A DNA stretch of 64,000 bases from Solimicrobium silvestre (GTDB taxonomy: Bacteria; Pseudomonadota; Gammaproteobacteria; Burkholderiales; Burkholderiaceae_D), in NCBI RefSeq assembly GCF_002976435.1, contig NZ_PUGF01000003.1, positions 124,001-188,000 of the forward strand, read 5' to 3'. The position numbers and the translations under genes were made by a program. The notes under the pieces are model-generated. The model was given only the letters and a program-made list of their open reading frames with translations, made no database searches and was not told where the DNA came from. Positions 35,901 to 44,761 of the stretch are shown piece by piece (within the stretch, counting starts at the first letter, position 1; each line of letters begins with the position of its first letter).

Positions 35901-37382
35901 GCGATGATCGCTGACAGCTGTGATATCGAATTGAAAGCCATTACCGATATCGCCCTTGGCTTGGGTTGGCAAGTCAGCGCATTAGCCTCGGGAGAGGCCG
36001 TGCTGGCAGAAATTATGGAGCGAAAAGATGGCGAATTGCCCGATGTCGTCATCCTGGACTGGAACATACCCGGCATGGACGGATTGGAAACGGCACATGC
36101 GATTCGCGCGTGTCTTGCAGACGACGAGTGCCCCGTCGTCATTATGGCAACTGCCTTTTCATTGTCCAGCTTGGCCAGCAGGCCTGGTGCGGAATTGGTG
36201 GATGCCATTCTGAACAAGCCAGTTACCACCTCCGCGCTGTACAACGCAACGATCGAAGCACAACGCAGGCGAGCCGTCTCCTTTGGCACATCACATACCG
36301 TTGCGCAAACGACGACTTATGGGCTGGCAGGTATTCGTCTGTTGGTCGTCGATGACAGTGAAATCAACCGTGACGTGGCGCAACGGATATTACAAGGAGA
36401 GGGTGCCATCGTCACGCTCGCTGTTGACGGCAAGGATGCACTGGATTGGTTGCAGGCGCATCCCGACGACGTCGACTTGGTTTTAATGGATGTGCAAATG
36501 CCCGTTATGGATGGCATCGAAGCCACGACTCGCTTGCGACTTATGCCTCAGTTCAATGACCTTCCCATCGTTGCATTGACGGCCGGAGCCTTCCAGTCGC
36601 AACAAGAAGCTGCACGCGCAGCCGGTATGACGCACTTCATCAGCAAGCCATTCGACGTGCCGACTACGGTTACCCTGATACAGCGACTTAGACGTACGCA
36701 AAACAGCGTCAACTCAGACACGCATAACATTAATGATGCGACGCCGGCAGAGCGCGCCAATATTGAGTTACCTACAGATTTGCCCGTCATTGATATTGCG
36801 AAAGGTTTGCAAATTTGGCCCAATCTTCAAACCTATCGCGACTACTTACGCCGATTTGTCAAAGGCTATGGAAATACGATTAACGTGATCAACGCAAGTT
36901 TGGTCAATGATGATCGCCCTGGCGCAGCCGCACTAGTACACAAACTCGCAGGGGTCGCAGGGAGTATGGCGATGCCCACCACCTACCGGCTGGCGATCGA
37001 GGCTGAACGGGTACTTGCTTCGGAGTACGATGCGACCTTGATACTGGGACGTCTTGATGATGCGCTAAAGCAAGTTATAGTCGCAATTGATCGATTTGCC
37101 CCGGCGGTCGTGATGGAGCAGTTGGTACCAGCATCTACGTTTACTGTAGGCGATATGTCATCAGCGCTCTGCGCTCAACTCGATATATTGCTCGCCGCGC
37201 TACTCAAGGCACTTGATACCGATAATCCGGCACCAGTTAGAAAAATCTTGTCTACACTAGTAACACTGTTACCTGCTCAAGAATTGTCGGCCATTCGCGA
37301 AAACGTGCATGCGTTCGATTTTCGCGCTGCTGAGACTGCCACAATCAAACTGGCCCAGCAGATAGGCATTACTTTGGAGTAG
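32964..37382 (+). CDS. hybrid sensor histidine kinase with PAS, two receiver and HPt domains
   Basis: ~1472 residues. Order: TM1 (~17-36), a periplasmic double-Cache-type sensor (~40-285), TM2 (~293-315), three PAS domains (~340-720), HisKA with the phosphorylated His in NMSHEIRSPLNAI (~746), HATPase with FGGTGLGLTICRQLV, receiver 1 (VVILDWNIPGMDG), receiver 2 (LVLMDVQMPVMDG) and an HPt domain with LVHKLAGVAGSM (~1325). It is therefore a self-contained phosphorelay. The output is probably the HD-GYP regulator 5 nt downstream, linking an external signal to c-di-GMP. The ATG at 32964 is chosen over an in-frame TTG at 32913. Confidence 0.92.
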   Translation: MLHNRINLPSRRGLTEWMALMLMLVAFGAFLTYSHVTETDRINSSERERLHTLTNVVASDIQNNLTTVNHTLEGVIQDFLVGHPVQSSDALLLRLRALESAIPGIRALLVLDAHGLVVTASQPILLGKDLSFRDYFKRAQQQSDSATLYVSAPFQSLKKEPDLVMAVSRVVLSQDGQFTGMVVAALNQDFFSDSFTPVVYAPDVWGFVVHGDGEQLLNYPEKKGIGGTNLNRSGTFFSRHRQSGQVESVVTGTMYTTGERRMMVLQTIQPAALHMDKAIVIGISRELTAIAVPLQHQAAAYSVFFVAISLLCCLALYWMQTRRSRIETLRVEIEQERLDANDRIKLALRGANLALWSVHIPTNTRWFDENCFAIMGIASLSTNEDTDLFRQRIHPDDYAACFSEVGTCINGSKPLLEVTVRMQHSLGHWIWILTRGQAIERDANGRAVMLMGTFMDISVTKTAEQEVVRGRNELQVIFDNMTEGVFVFDNTNTLIRANDAARSIHGLFYQPRSIEEVWSGIDVYLPNGEILPKENWPTRRGFREDFVRNFELEIRRKDTGMAVFVNVNVTPVYGESKELSLLIVTFTNITEQRLTHALRESEARFRTLIEDAPLAIAILRGGHFVYTNPRYNILHGYAPTDDLKDQPWQTMISPESLDQLHEQETLINEDSPIEQMFEAHGLGNNGKLVPVFKTTTRVELVDGPATLIFAQDISAQKRAESLLLEARDAAETANRSKAEFLANMSHEIRSPLNAILGLAYLLEQAHLDLDAHNMVHKIRKSGRMLLGIINDILDVSKIDAGHMVIEQAPFKLGDVVDNIASSMGVILGDKDIQLIIQPPPAGILSLIGDALRLEQILNNLTSNAIKFTHEGRVELCISLQSQNEKHVVLRFCVKDTGVGIPLELQTAVFSAFTQADSSTTRRFGGTGLGLTICRQLVSLMGGEIGLTSTPGQGSEFWFTLPLQLITNADFSSPDMVRVDAMIADSCDIELKAITDIALGLGWQVSALASGEAVLAEIMERKDGELPDVVILDWNIPGMDGLETAHAIRACLADDECPVVIMATAFSLSSLASRPGAELVDAILNKPVTTSALYNATIEAQRRRAVSFGTSHTVAQTTTYGLAGIRLLVVDDSEINRDVAQRILQGEGAIVTLAVDGKDALDWLQAHPDDVDLVLMDVQMPVMDGIEATTRLRLMPQFNDLPIVALTAGAFQSQQEAARAAGMTHFISKPFDVPTTVTLIQRLRRTQNSVNSDTHNINDATPAERANIELPTDLPVIDIAKGLQIWPNLQTYRDYLRRFVKGYGNTINVINASLVNDDRPGAAALVHKLAGVAGSMAMPTTYRLAIEAERVLASEYDATLILGRLDDALKQVIVAIDRFAPAVVMEQLVPASTFTVGDMSSALCAQLDILLAALLKALDTDNPAPVRKILSTLVTLLPAQELSAIRENVHAFDFRAAETATIKLAQQIGITLE

Positions 37383-37387
37383 CTGTT

Positions 37388-38428
37388 ATGAGTCTTCAAA
37401 CCATCCTCATCGTGGACGATGAACCTGCCAATTTGGCTATTATGGAAGATGCCCTGGCAGACAGTTACAAACTCGCGTTTGCCCGCAATGGCCGTGAGAC
37501 GCTGGCTGCTGTCGCGAAGCATTGCCCAGCAATGGTTTTGCTGGATATTGGCTTACCAGATATCAACGGCTACGATCTATGCCGGCAGATCAAGAAAATT
37601 GACTCTACAGGTAGTGTTCAGGTGATTTTTGTCACGGCCTATACGGATACGGCGCACGAAGAAGCTGGATTTGACGCTGGCGGCGTTGATTATCTGATCA
37701 AACCGGTTTCGACACCGATTGTTCGCGCGCGAGTAGCAACCCATTTATCTCTTGTGCGCGCCACGTTGCTGGAAAAGAGTTACCGAGATGCCATTTTGAT
37801 GCTGGGTCAAGCCGGGCACTTTAATGATACAGATACCGGCGCACATATCTGGCGCATGGCAGCTTACGCGCGCGCTCTTGCACAAGGTTACGGTTGGAGT
37901 GAGGAAAATAGTGAACGGCTTGAGCTGGCCGCGCCCATGCACGACACCGGAAAAATTGGCATACCACAAGGCATTTTGCGCAAACCGGGGCCATTAGACG
38001 AGCAGGAATGGGTTGTTATGCGAACCCATCCGCAAATTGGCTACAATATTTTGAGTAAGAGTGATGCACCAGTTTTCCAATTAGCGGCGGAAGTTGCACT
38101 ACGTCACCATGAAAAATGGGATGGCAGCGGCTATCCTGATGGCTTGCGTAGAAAGGATATTCCGGAATCAGCACGCATTGTTGCACTTGCTGATGTGTTC
38201 GACGCACTTAGTATGAGACGGCCGTACAAGGAGCCTTGGCCGATTGAAAAAATTCTGGGCTATGTCAATGCTAGCTCCGGGCAACACTTTGATCCTAAGT
38301 TGGTGGATGTCTTTTCTAAAATTCTGCCGCAGCTTCTCGATATTCAAAGTAAATGGGCATCTGCTGAAGACAAATCTATATTAAATCAATCGTCAACAAC
38401 CAACGGCACTGATGCGAAATTGCCGTGA
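37388..38428 (+). CDS. response regulator with HD-GYP phosphodiesterase domain
   Basis: 346 residues. An N-terminal receiver (phospho-acceptor Asp in VLLDIGLPDINGYD, ~54; Lys in YLIKPVS) is fused to an HD-GYP domain with APMHDTGKIGIP, HHEKWDGSGYPDGL and ALADVFDAL, all metal and GYP residues present. Such proteins hydrolyse c-di-GMP. Translation is nearly coupled to the kinase upstream. The short C-terminal tail is not conserved. Confidence 0.94.
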   Translation: MSLQTILIVDDEPANLAIMEDALADSYKLAFARNGRETLAAVAKHCPAMVLLDIGLPDINGYDLCRQIKKIDSTGSVQVIFVTAYTDTAHEEAGFDAGGVDYLIKPVSTPIVRARVATHLSLVRATLLEKSYRDAILMLGQAGHFNDTDTGAHIWRMAAYARALAQGYGWSEENSERLELAAPMHDTGKIGIPQGILRKPGPLDEQEWVVMRTHPQIGYNILSKSDAPVFQLAAEVALRHHEKWDGSGYPDGLRRKDIPESARIVALADVFDALSMRRPYKEPWPIEKILGYVNASSGQHFDPKLVDVFSKILPQLLDIQSKWASAEDKSILNQSSTTNGTDAKLP

Positions 38429-38430
38429 CG

Positions 38431-38630
38431 TTGCAGTTAAAATCGCCGTGCGTAATGCCACAACTTTGTGCACTAAAATAAACTCACAAACTGACACTGG
38501 CGATGAAGTTGGAAAATATTTAGAGTCATTTGTGAGCCCCAAATATCGAAATGTGATGACCGTATCACTTGATCAAGATGATTGATTATGCCTCCTTGCT
38601 GAATGATATCGCGCCGGGGCTAGCTGGAAA
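38431..38630 (+). pseudogene. decayed fragment of the TonB-dependent receptor
   Basis: Parts align with receptor codons ~695-780 (AAAATCGCCGTGCGTAATGCC, CCCAAATATCGAAATGTGATGACC, then ATGATTGATTATGCCTCC...) with many substitutions and a deletion, and no open frame. It lies between the HD-GYP gene and the SDR gene, overlapping the 3' end of the latter. Confidence 0.7.
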
Positions 38631-39386
38631 CGAAATACCCGAGACGCGCCTACACTCAGCCAAAAGTCTGTCTTGTATGTCCGTTTGGTACGCGATTTCA
38701 TTTGCACTACCTTGTTCAAAATGAAAAAAATATCCGCCAGAAACTTTGGCTGCAGAGCTATTACTTACTGCCAACCATGCCTGTGTCCGTGGGGATTCCT
38801 TCAAGTCATCCGTCGCATTTTTTCCTCCCATCCGTGTTGCTACCCAGCCCGGCGAAACGGCATTCGCGAGAACATTTGGCAAAAACCTGGGCACAGCAAA
38901 CGTCAAGAGAACACCGTAAAGCTTCGACTCAGCGTACGCATCATTCCTATTCCATTGACGGGTGGTCCATTGAAGATCATTGAAGTGCGCACTAGAGGCA
39001 CGATGGGCGCCAGAACCTATATAAATGAAGCGCTCTACTCGTTCCATCATGGCAGTAAGAATATACGGGGCCAGTACGTTGACAGAAAATAGTTCGGATA
39101 TACCGTCGCTTGAGATACTTTGAGTGAGTGGCATTGCGCCAGCATTGTGGATTATTGCGTCGAATGATCCCAACTTGTTTGCCGATTCAGCCATTGAACG
39201 TGTTTCAGAAATACTCCGCAAATCTGCAACCAGGACAGCCTCGGCATCTGGCAATGCTTCATGTGCTTCTTTAGCGCGTTCGCCGTTACGTGCATGCAAC
39301 ACTACACTATGCCCTTCTTCCAGTAGCACACGAGCTGTCATCTGGCCAATACCACCTGCTGATCCTGTAATAAGAATACGAGCCAC
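38586..39386 (-). CDS. short-chain dehydrogenase/reductase
   Basis: 266 residues. The Rossmann start TGSAGGIG (7-14), NAG (~81-83), a Ser near GSGAH, and the YAESK catalytic pair (~150-154) mark a classical NAD(P)-dependent SDR. It starts at GTG (39386) with GAGG upstream. The last ~15 residues (ISFPASPGAISFSKEA) are encoded by the antisense of receptor debris, so the native C-terminus was probably replaced. The substrate is unknown. Confidence 0.85.
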   Translation of the reverse strand: MARILITGSAGGIGQMTARVLLEEGHSVVLHARNGERAKEAHEALPDAEAVLVADLRSISETRSMAESANKLGSFDAIIHNAGAMPLTQSISSDGISELFSVNVLAPYILTAMMERVERFIYIGSGAHRASSAHFNDLQWTTRQWNRNDAYAESKLYGVLLTFAVPRFLPNVLANAVSPGWVATRMGGKNATDDLKESPRTQAWLAVSNSSAAKVSGGYFFHFEQGSANEIAYQTDIQDRLLAECRRVSGISFPASPGAISFSKEA

Positions 39387-39643
39387 GTCAACCTCAATTT
39401 AGTAGATTGTCCGCCACGATAGCGTTGGATTATTCACGATTTTGGCTAAAATTAACGCTCAATCGCATAGTTTGACATTTTAAAATTAGTAATTCATACT
39501 CCATCGTCAGAAGCGTTCAGCTAAGGCATTTGCAGTTATTTATAACTCGCCTCTAGAAGTACAACTAGTCCCAATATACCATACGACCACGATATGATTA
39601 TTGATCTAATACGCGCAATTAAAGACATCCGACGGCTTGCAAA
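39387..39643. promoter_or_regulatory. divergent promoter region upstream of the glycosyltransferase operon
   Basis: 257 bases, A/T-rich, between divergently transcribed SDR and glycosyltransferase genes. It must contain the promoter of the six-gene operon starting at 39644. No clear operator is seen. Confidence 0.35.
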
Positions 39644-40570
39644 ATGAAGCCAGATTGCCGGATTTGGGCGGTAACTGCTTACTTCAATCCATGCGCGTAC
39701 AAATCACGCCGAGAAAACTATCGCTTATTTCGTGAGCGACTAAACATCCCATTACTGGCTATAGAATTACGATGCAATGACCACTTCGACCTAAGTGATG
39801 ATGACGCTGACATTGTCGTAAGGGTCGCCGAGGGATCTTCGTTGTGGCAAAAAGAACGCCTGCTGAATGTTGCTGTCAACCATCTTCCGAGTGACGTAGA
39901 ATATATCGTTTTTGTCGACTGTGACATTATATTTGAACGGTCAGATTGGGCCGACGAGCTCCAACGTGTTTTAGAACATTTCCCGGTCGTTCAATGTTAT
40001 TCAGAGTTGGTTGATCTTCCAAAGGATCACAATTCCTCGGAAAAAATGCCCAATTCAATTTCAGGATATTCGGTCGCATGGCTAGCCCAAAGCGGCGAAC
40101 TGGATGGGCCGCTTAAGTCAGACACTGCGCGTCGACGTTCCTCCGCTGGGGGAGCGTGGGCAGTGCGCCGAGACCTCATAAAAAAACACAATCTATACGA
40201 CGTTATGGTGCTTGGTGGCGCTGATCGCCTTTTTGCCTATGCATGTTTAGGTAAATTTGAAGAGGCCATTACGCTCGCTCGATTAGGGCCCCGCCGTGCT
40301 CAACATTACCTTGATTGGGCAAAGCCTCTACACCAAACGGTGTGCGGAAATATTGGAGTGATTGAAGGGCGGATTTATCACTTATGGCATGGCACCGTCA
40401 GTGATCGCAGATACATCGAGCGCCATGAAGCGCTTGAGAATGCGGGCTTCGACCCTGATCAGCATATAGCACTAGGAACTTCAGGAGCGTGGGAGTGGAC
40501 AAGCGCCGCGCCTGCATCCCTGCGGCGTCTGGCGCAGGATCACTTCCAGGCACGAAACGAAGACTCATAA
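39644..40570 (+). CDS. GT-A type glycosyltransferase-like protein
   Basis: 308 residues. The N-terminus reads WAVTAYFNPCAYKSRRENYRLFRE. The metal-binding DxD-type motif is in IVFVDCDIIFE (~87-96), and SSAGGAWAVRRDLI and GGADRLFAYA fit a GT-A nucleotide-sugar transferase. It has no signal or membrane helix. It is the first gene of a co-directional operon (39644-45594), with the deacetylase 42 nt on. The sugar donor and acceptor are unknown. Confidence 0.75.
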   Translation: MKPDCRIWAVTAYFNPCAYKSRRENYRLFRERLNIPLLAIELRCNDHFDLSDDDADIVVRVAEGSSLWQKERLLNVAVNHLPSDVEYIVFVDCDIIFERSDWADELQRVLEHFPVVQCYSELVDLPKDHNSSEKMPNSISGYSVAWLAQSGELDGPLKSDTARRRSSAGGAWAVRRDLIKKHNLYDVMVLGGADRLFAYACLGKFEEAITLARLGPRRAQHYLDWAKPLHQTVCGNIGVIEGRIYHLWHGTVSDRRYIERHEALENAGFDPDQHIALGTSGAWEWTSAAPASLRRLAQDHFQARNEDS

Positions 40571-40612
40571 TAGTACAGAAAGTCCACCTTTAATGACGCA
40601 GGGGAAAGCGCA

Positions 40613-41431
40613 ATGGGGATTCATTTGTTACATGGGTGTGCACCTACGTGGGTACAACACCGACAAAGCTTCCGCAACTATGTGCCGGAAAATCGACTTT
40701 GGACGTATCTTAAGTCCTTGGAACAAAAGTACGTACCTTGGTCAAAACACGGAATTAATCACCACGTATTGACCGTTGATGATTCAACTCAGGGGGCAGC
40801 AAGAGCATGTGTACTGGCTCGTGAACTTGGTCACCATGTCATACTTTTTGTAAATCCCCTCCAAATCATTCGGCAAGTCCCTTATTTCTTCTCATTACTG
40901 GATGAATTACTGGACCAGTGCGCCAATCATACAGTTACGTATGGTGGCATAAAGTATGAGCTGTACGGGCTCACTGTTACGCGAAGTTTGAGACGTGTCT
41001 TGAAGGCCGACTTACTGACCATATCAGACGAAGCAGCTTTGCAACGAGTCAGAGAACTTGCACGAGAATTTGACGCTCCTGATCTGAATATAAGCCACCA
41101 TGCGCAAACCATGTCAATCGATGAGCTGCGCGAAATCAGCTCCCTGGGTGTAGAAATAGCAAACCACGGCTGGTCTCACCTCGAAATCAGTCATCTGAAC
41201 CATGAACAAGTTGCTGCCCATATTTTGGACGGACAAAAGTGGATTCAACAAGAAATCGGGCTACCGGCAGAGCACTATGCAGTGCCGTTCGGAACGTCAT
41301 TCGTTAGTGACGCTGCGCAGGTGCTAGTACGCGGCATCACCATGCTAGCGAACTCATCGCTTCCGCAGGGAGAATTACGGCCCGGACAGTGGAACAGGTT
41401 TGAGTTGACTGAGGAGCTACAGAAACCATGA
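40613..41431 (+). CDS. polysaccharide-deacetylase-like (NodB/CE4) protein
   Basis: 272 residues. CE4 motifs are recognisable: LTVDDST (~53-59, catalytic and metal Asp), NHGWSHLEISH (~184-194, H-x-x-x-H metal ligands) and YAVPFGT (~221-227). Such enzymes remove N-acetyl groups from amino sugars. No signal peptide, so it acts on a cytoplasmic intermediate, as expected in a biosynthetic pathway. Its stop overlaps the next start (ATGA). Confidence 0.8.
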   Translation: MGIHLLHGCAPTWVQHRQSFRNYVPENRLWTYLKSLEQKYVPWSKHGINHHVLTVDDSTQGAARACVLARELGHHVILFVNPLQIIRQVPYFFSLLDELLDQCANHTVTYGGIKYELYGLTVTRSLRRVLKADLLTISDEAALQRVRELAREFDAPDLNISHHAQTMSIDELREISSLGVEIANHGWSHLEISHLNHEQVAAHILDGQKWIQQEIGLPAEHYAVPFGTSFVSDAAQVLVRGITMLANSSLPQGELRPGQWNRFELTEELQKP

Positions 41432-42615
41432 CGCTGTCCATTCATATCGTGACCGGGCAGTTTCCCCCAACTGCCGGCGGCCTAGAGCTTTGGACTCAGG
41501 AGCTCGCGGCGAACCTTGCACCGAGATTGGCCTCAGTAACCATTTATGTCACCGGTGACCAGCGCGAGATTGCAGCGCCAACGGCAAATTACGAGATCGT
41601 ATCCATTGGCAGGGATCGTTCCGTGTGGGAGAGATCAATCGAAAAAGCGAGTTGGTCGGAAGCGCGCAAGGAAAATGAACGTGCAAGATTAAATTTTTTA
41701 CTGCTGCGTAACGCTATCTCCGATCGTGTTGAACGTAAAAAAGAGTCGCACCACATCATTGTGTCTAACTTCGCGATGACTGTAGGGCAACTGGCGATGT
41801 TGGTGGCCGATGACCTGGCACTTCCGCACGTCACGACAATTGTAGGAACAGATTTCTCACGCGGGTTTCGCAATTTGCGCGAACGAATTAGCCTGCGTGA
41901 AGTTTGTCAGTCAGCTCGTCTCATTGTGTGTAAGAGCACGGAGCAATCGAACCGATTGTCGTCACTCACCCGAACCCCGATCATTACCATTCCAACTTCT
42001 GTCAATGTGGAAGAGTTGCTCCATTCACCTGAGAAAAAAACCGAAGTGATTCGCCTTATAGCGGACTCTGGTTTAAGTTACCACAAGGGATCGGACGTCC
42101 TAATCAACGCATTTCTCACGCTGTTAGAAGCCAATCTTCCGGTAACGCTCAAGATTTATGGAAAAATAGAAGAGCATCAAAAGGACTATTGGGAATCAAG
42201 ATTGAAAGACGTCCAAACCCGTGCAGGCCAGGCATTTTCATTCATGAACTACGTTTCACGCGATGAGATATATACCGAACTACTACACTCTTCTATCTAT
42301 TGCTCCGCAACGCTTGGGGAAGGCAGCTCCGCCGCACGTATTCAAGCGCTGTGTTCAGGAATTCCTATTGTAACCACGCGCTGCGGAGAATTTGCTGGTG
42401 ACGTTACGGAAGTCGCCGATCATATTCGACTTGCGAGAATAGCCGATAGTGAAGACTACACACGTCAATTAAATTCGATGGCTCTCGACATGTTGGCTGG
42501 TCATGTTTCGATCAATCACGACTTTGTTTGGATGTGGCGCAAACGTTTTGCACCGGCCCGAGAATGGGCCTCGTGGGTCAACGCTTTTGAAATGGCAACG
42601 AAGGATTCCCAATGA
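41428..42615 (+). CDS. GT4-family glycosyltransferase
   Basis: 395 residues, GT-B fold. The N-terminus VTGQFPPTAGGLELWTQELAANL is the classic GT4 opening. The C-terminal donor site includes IADSGLSYHKGSDVLINAF, YVSRDEIYTELLHSSIYCSATLGEGSSAARIQALCSGIPIVTT, where the E-x7-E-type motif is represented by GEGSSAARIQAL. It retains most nucleotide-sugar binding features. It overlaps both neighbours by 4 nt, so it is translationally coupled. Confidence 0.88.
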   Translation: MTLSIHIVTGQFPPTAGGLELWTQELAANLAPRLASVTIYVTGDQREIAAPTANYEIVSIGRDRSVWERSIEKASWSEARKENERARLNFLLLRNAISDRVERKKESHHIIVSNFAMTVGQLAMLVADDLALPHVTTIVGTDFSRGFRNLRERISLREVCQSARLIVCKSTEQSNRLSSLTRTPIITIPTSVNVEELLHSPEKKTEVIRLIADSGLSYHKGSDVLINAFLTLLEANLPVTLKIYGKIEEHQKDYWESRLKDVQTRAGQAFSFMNYVSRDEIYTELLHSSIYCSATLGEGSSAARIQALCSGIPIVTTRCGEFAGDVTEVADHIRLARIADSEDYTRQLNSMALDMLAGHVSINHDFVWMWRKRFAPAREWASWVNAFEMATKDSQ

Positions 42616-43781
42616 TTCATCGACAAATGCGAGTACTACTTTTTTGCCACGACGCCAAAGGACTTGGGCATCTCCGACGCATATCAAGAATCGCAGCTTC
42701 CCTGCAGGGAGATTTCTCTTGCCTGATAATGACTGGCATGACCGAATCCCACTGGATGGTTCCGCAAGAATGCGAAACGATTAAGTTGCCGAGCTGGGAC
42801 GGTATTAGTGCTGTCCGAGCAAAACGCTATAACCGCCCCAGGTGGCTTCACGTTCCAATCGAAGAGGCTGTGAGCATTCGTTCTCGAATGATCGCTTCAG
42901 TAAGCGAGGCTTTTCAACCGGACGCAATCTTGGTTGATTATCTACCGTTCGGCATCAATGACGAGCTTCGCCCACTGCTCAAAACGACGACAGCAAGGAA
43001 GTATTTCATTCATAGAGGCATTGCTGACTCTGCTGACGCTGATATGCTTTTCGGTGCTGCAAGTCAAGACTTTGGCGAAGTTTATGACCGCATTATCGTC
43101 ACGGCAGATCGTCGAATCGTCGATGTCGTTAAAGAGTATAAGTTCGTTCCTAATACCGCGGCAAAGACGGTATATGTGGGCTACGTATGGCCACCTCAAG
43201 CAAATCACACCCACGGTACAAGTGAAGACGCACCCAGAGTCGTTTGTTCTTGTGGCGGTGGCACCGGAGGTGGCGCACTACTTGCCGCGTGTATTGATGC
43301 GGCACGCATGATGCCCAATTGCAACTTCGATGTCATCGTTGGCCCGCATGGTGCAGTTCCCATCACGGCATCGTTACCAATTAACTGCCATATAACAATG
43401 GTGCATAAGGATCTCACCTCACTTCACCAGAACGCCGCCGTCGTCGTGACGCATGGCGGATATAACTCCGTGATTGAAGCTGCAAGCGGTGGGGCACGAA
43501 TTCTCGTATATCACCTTGAAAGTCAAACCCCTGACAGTGATGAACGAATTCACTTCGAACAACGGCTCTCGCGTTACTACCCAGTAACATCAGTAAAATC
43601 GCTACAAGAACTCACTAACGATATTAAGCGAGAGGTGTCCCGTGCAATGCTAGAAGGAAAAGCAAAGTTTGTGCTTGAAAGTGACGCTCTGCCCCGCATA
43701 AACATGCTACTTAAGTCAGATCTTATGAGCCCCAAAGTTAGGCAGTTGGGAGAAGAATTCGAGCTCGACTCACAGATATAG
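42612..43781 (+). CDS. MurG-like GT-B glycosyltransferase
   Basis: 389 residues. CHDAKGLGHLRRISRIAASL near the start is the GHxxR acceptor-side pattern of predicted MurG-like transferases. The C-terminal half has CSCGGGTGGGALLAACIDAA and VVVTHGGYNSVIEAASGGARILVY, the UDP-sugar site (HGG-x-N-S). Soluble. It follows the GT4 gene with an ATGA overlap and precedes the oxygenase gene by 11 nt. Confidence 0.85.
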   Translation: MIHRQMRVLLFCHDAKGLGHLRRISRIAASLQGDFSCLIMTGMTESHWMVPQECETIKLPSWDGISAVRAKRYNRPRWLHVPIEEAVSIRSRMIASVSEAFQPDAILVDYLPFGINDELRPLLKTTTARKYFIHRGIADSADADMLFGAASQDFGEVYDRIIVTADRRIVDVVKEYKFVPNTAAKTVYVGYVWPPQANHTHGTSEDAPRVVCSCGGGTGGGALLAACIDAARMMPNCNFDVIVGPHGAVPITASLPINCHITMVHKDLTSLHQNAAVVVTHGGYNSVIEAASGGARILVYHLESQTPDSDERIHFEQRLSRYYPVTSVKSLQELTNDIKREVSRAMLEGKAKFVLESDALPRINMLLKSDLMSPKVRQLGEEFELDSQI

Positions 43782-43792
43782 AGAGAAAGCAT

Positions 43793-44761
43793 ATGCCTAG
43801 TACTTCAAGAGCCGGATCGACCGTATCACCCTTGATCGAACCAAGTAATTCGAGGGAAGCCACGTTAGATTATCTATTGAATTACATCAACTCTGATCGA
43901 CAGAAATTTCGACTAGAACTGGAACAGTCGGGCACTTTACTTTTCCGGAACTTCCAGATAAATACCGTCGAGCAGTTTGACCGATTCACGCAGACGGTGC
44001 TTTCATCCCGAGTGCGGTATCGCGGAGGGGACGCACGCCGGACGTTGACCACTGATTACGTTTACACATCCAACGACACTTCAGGAGAAAAATACATTTC
44101 CGTACACAACGAAATGGGATACTCCCGCGCGCACCCTGAGATTTTAATTTTCTATTGCAAGAAAGCCGACATGATCGGCGGTGAAACTTTGTTGACAGAC
44201 GGGCGGAAAATAGCAGAACGGCTCTCACCCGCAGCAGCACTTGCCTTCGCGCTGACCGAAGTGACATACATTCAAAACCTACCAGCTCAATCAAACGGTG
44301 CGCCCGAATGGCCAAAGACATGGGCACAAACCTTTGAGAGTAACAACCCAGATGAGGTGAGCCGATTGCTTGATAAGCGCGGCGCGCGATTCTGGTGGAC
44401 ACCAGAGATGAGTCTACACATAGAGGAGACTTTACCCAGCGTGGTCGCTGGAGCTTACACGGGTGTTAACGCACTATTTTGCCAAGCGGATCGTTGGCAC
44501 GCCTCGCAGCATGACGATGGAACCAGGCAAGAGATTTTGGCAATCAATGGGTCGGATCGCTACCACCATTGCATCTTTGCGAACGGTAAAGAAATGAATC
44601 CAGATCATCTCCGAGAGCTAGGCAAGATAAAGAAAGAGCTGGCAATCGGCCACCAATGGCAATCGGGTGATGTGTTGCTCATTGATAATTCGATGACTTT
44701 ACACGGGCGAACACCATACCGGGGTCTGCGCGAGCTTTTTGTTGCAATGGGTAAGTTCTGA
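43793..44761 (+). CDS. TauD/TfdA-type Fe(II)/2-oxoglutarate oxygenase
   Basis: 322 residues. The Fe ligands appear as HNE in ISVHNEMGYSR (~102-106; H-x-D/E) and the distal His in DNSMTLHGRTPYRG (~302), with Arg nearby for 2-oxoglutarate. GGETLLTDGRKI is typical of TauD-like enzymes. It probably hydroxylates or desaturates the pathway product. AGAGAGAAAGC precedes the ATG; the stop overlaps the next start (TGATG). Confidence 0.9.
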   Translation: MPSTSRAGSTVSPLIEPSNSREATLDYLLNYINSDRQKFRLELEQSGTLLFRNFQINTVEQFDRFTQTVLSSRVRYRGGDARRTLTTDYVYTSNDTSGEKYISVHNEMGYSRAHPEILIFYCKKADMIGGETLLTDGRKIAERLSPAAALAFALTEVTYIQNLPAQSNGAPEWPKTWAQTFESNNPDEVSRLLDKRGARFWWTPEMSLHIEETLPSVVAGAYTGVNALFCQADRWHASQHDDGTRQEILAINGSDRYHHCIFANGKEMNPDHLRELGKIKKELAIGHQWQSGDVLLIDNSMTLHGRTPYRGLRELFVAMGKF

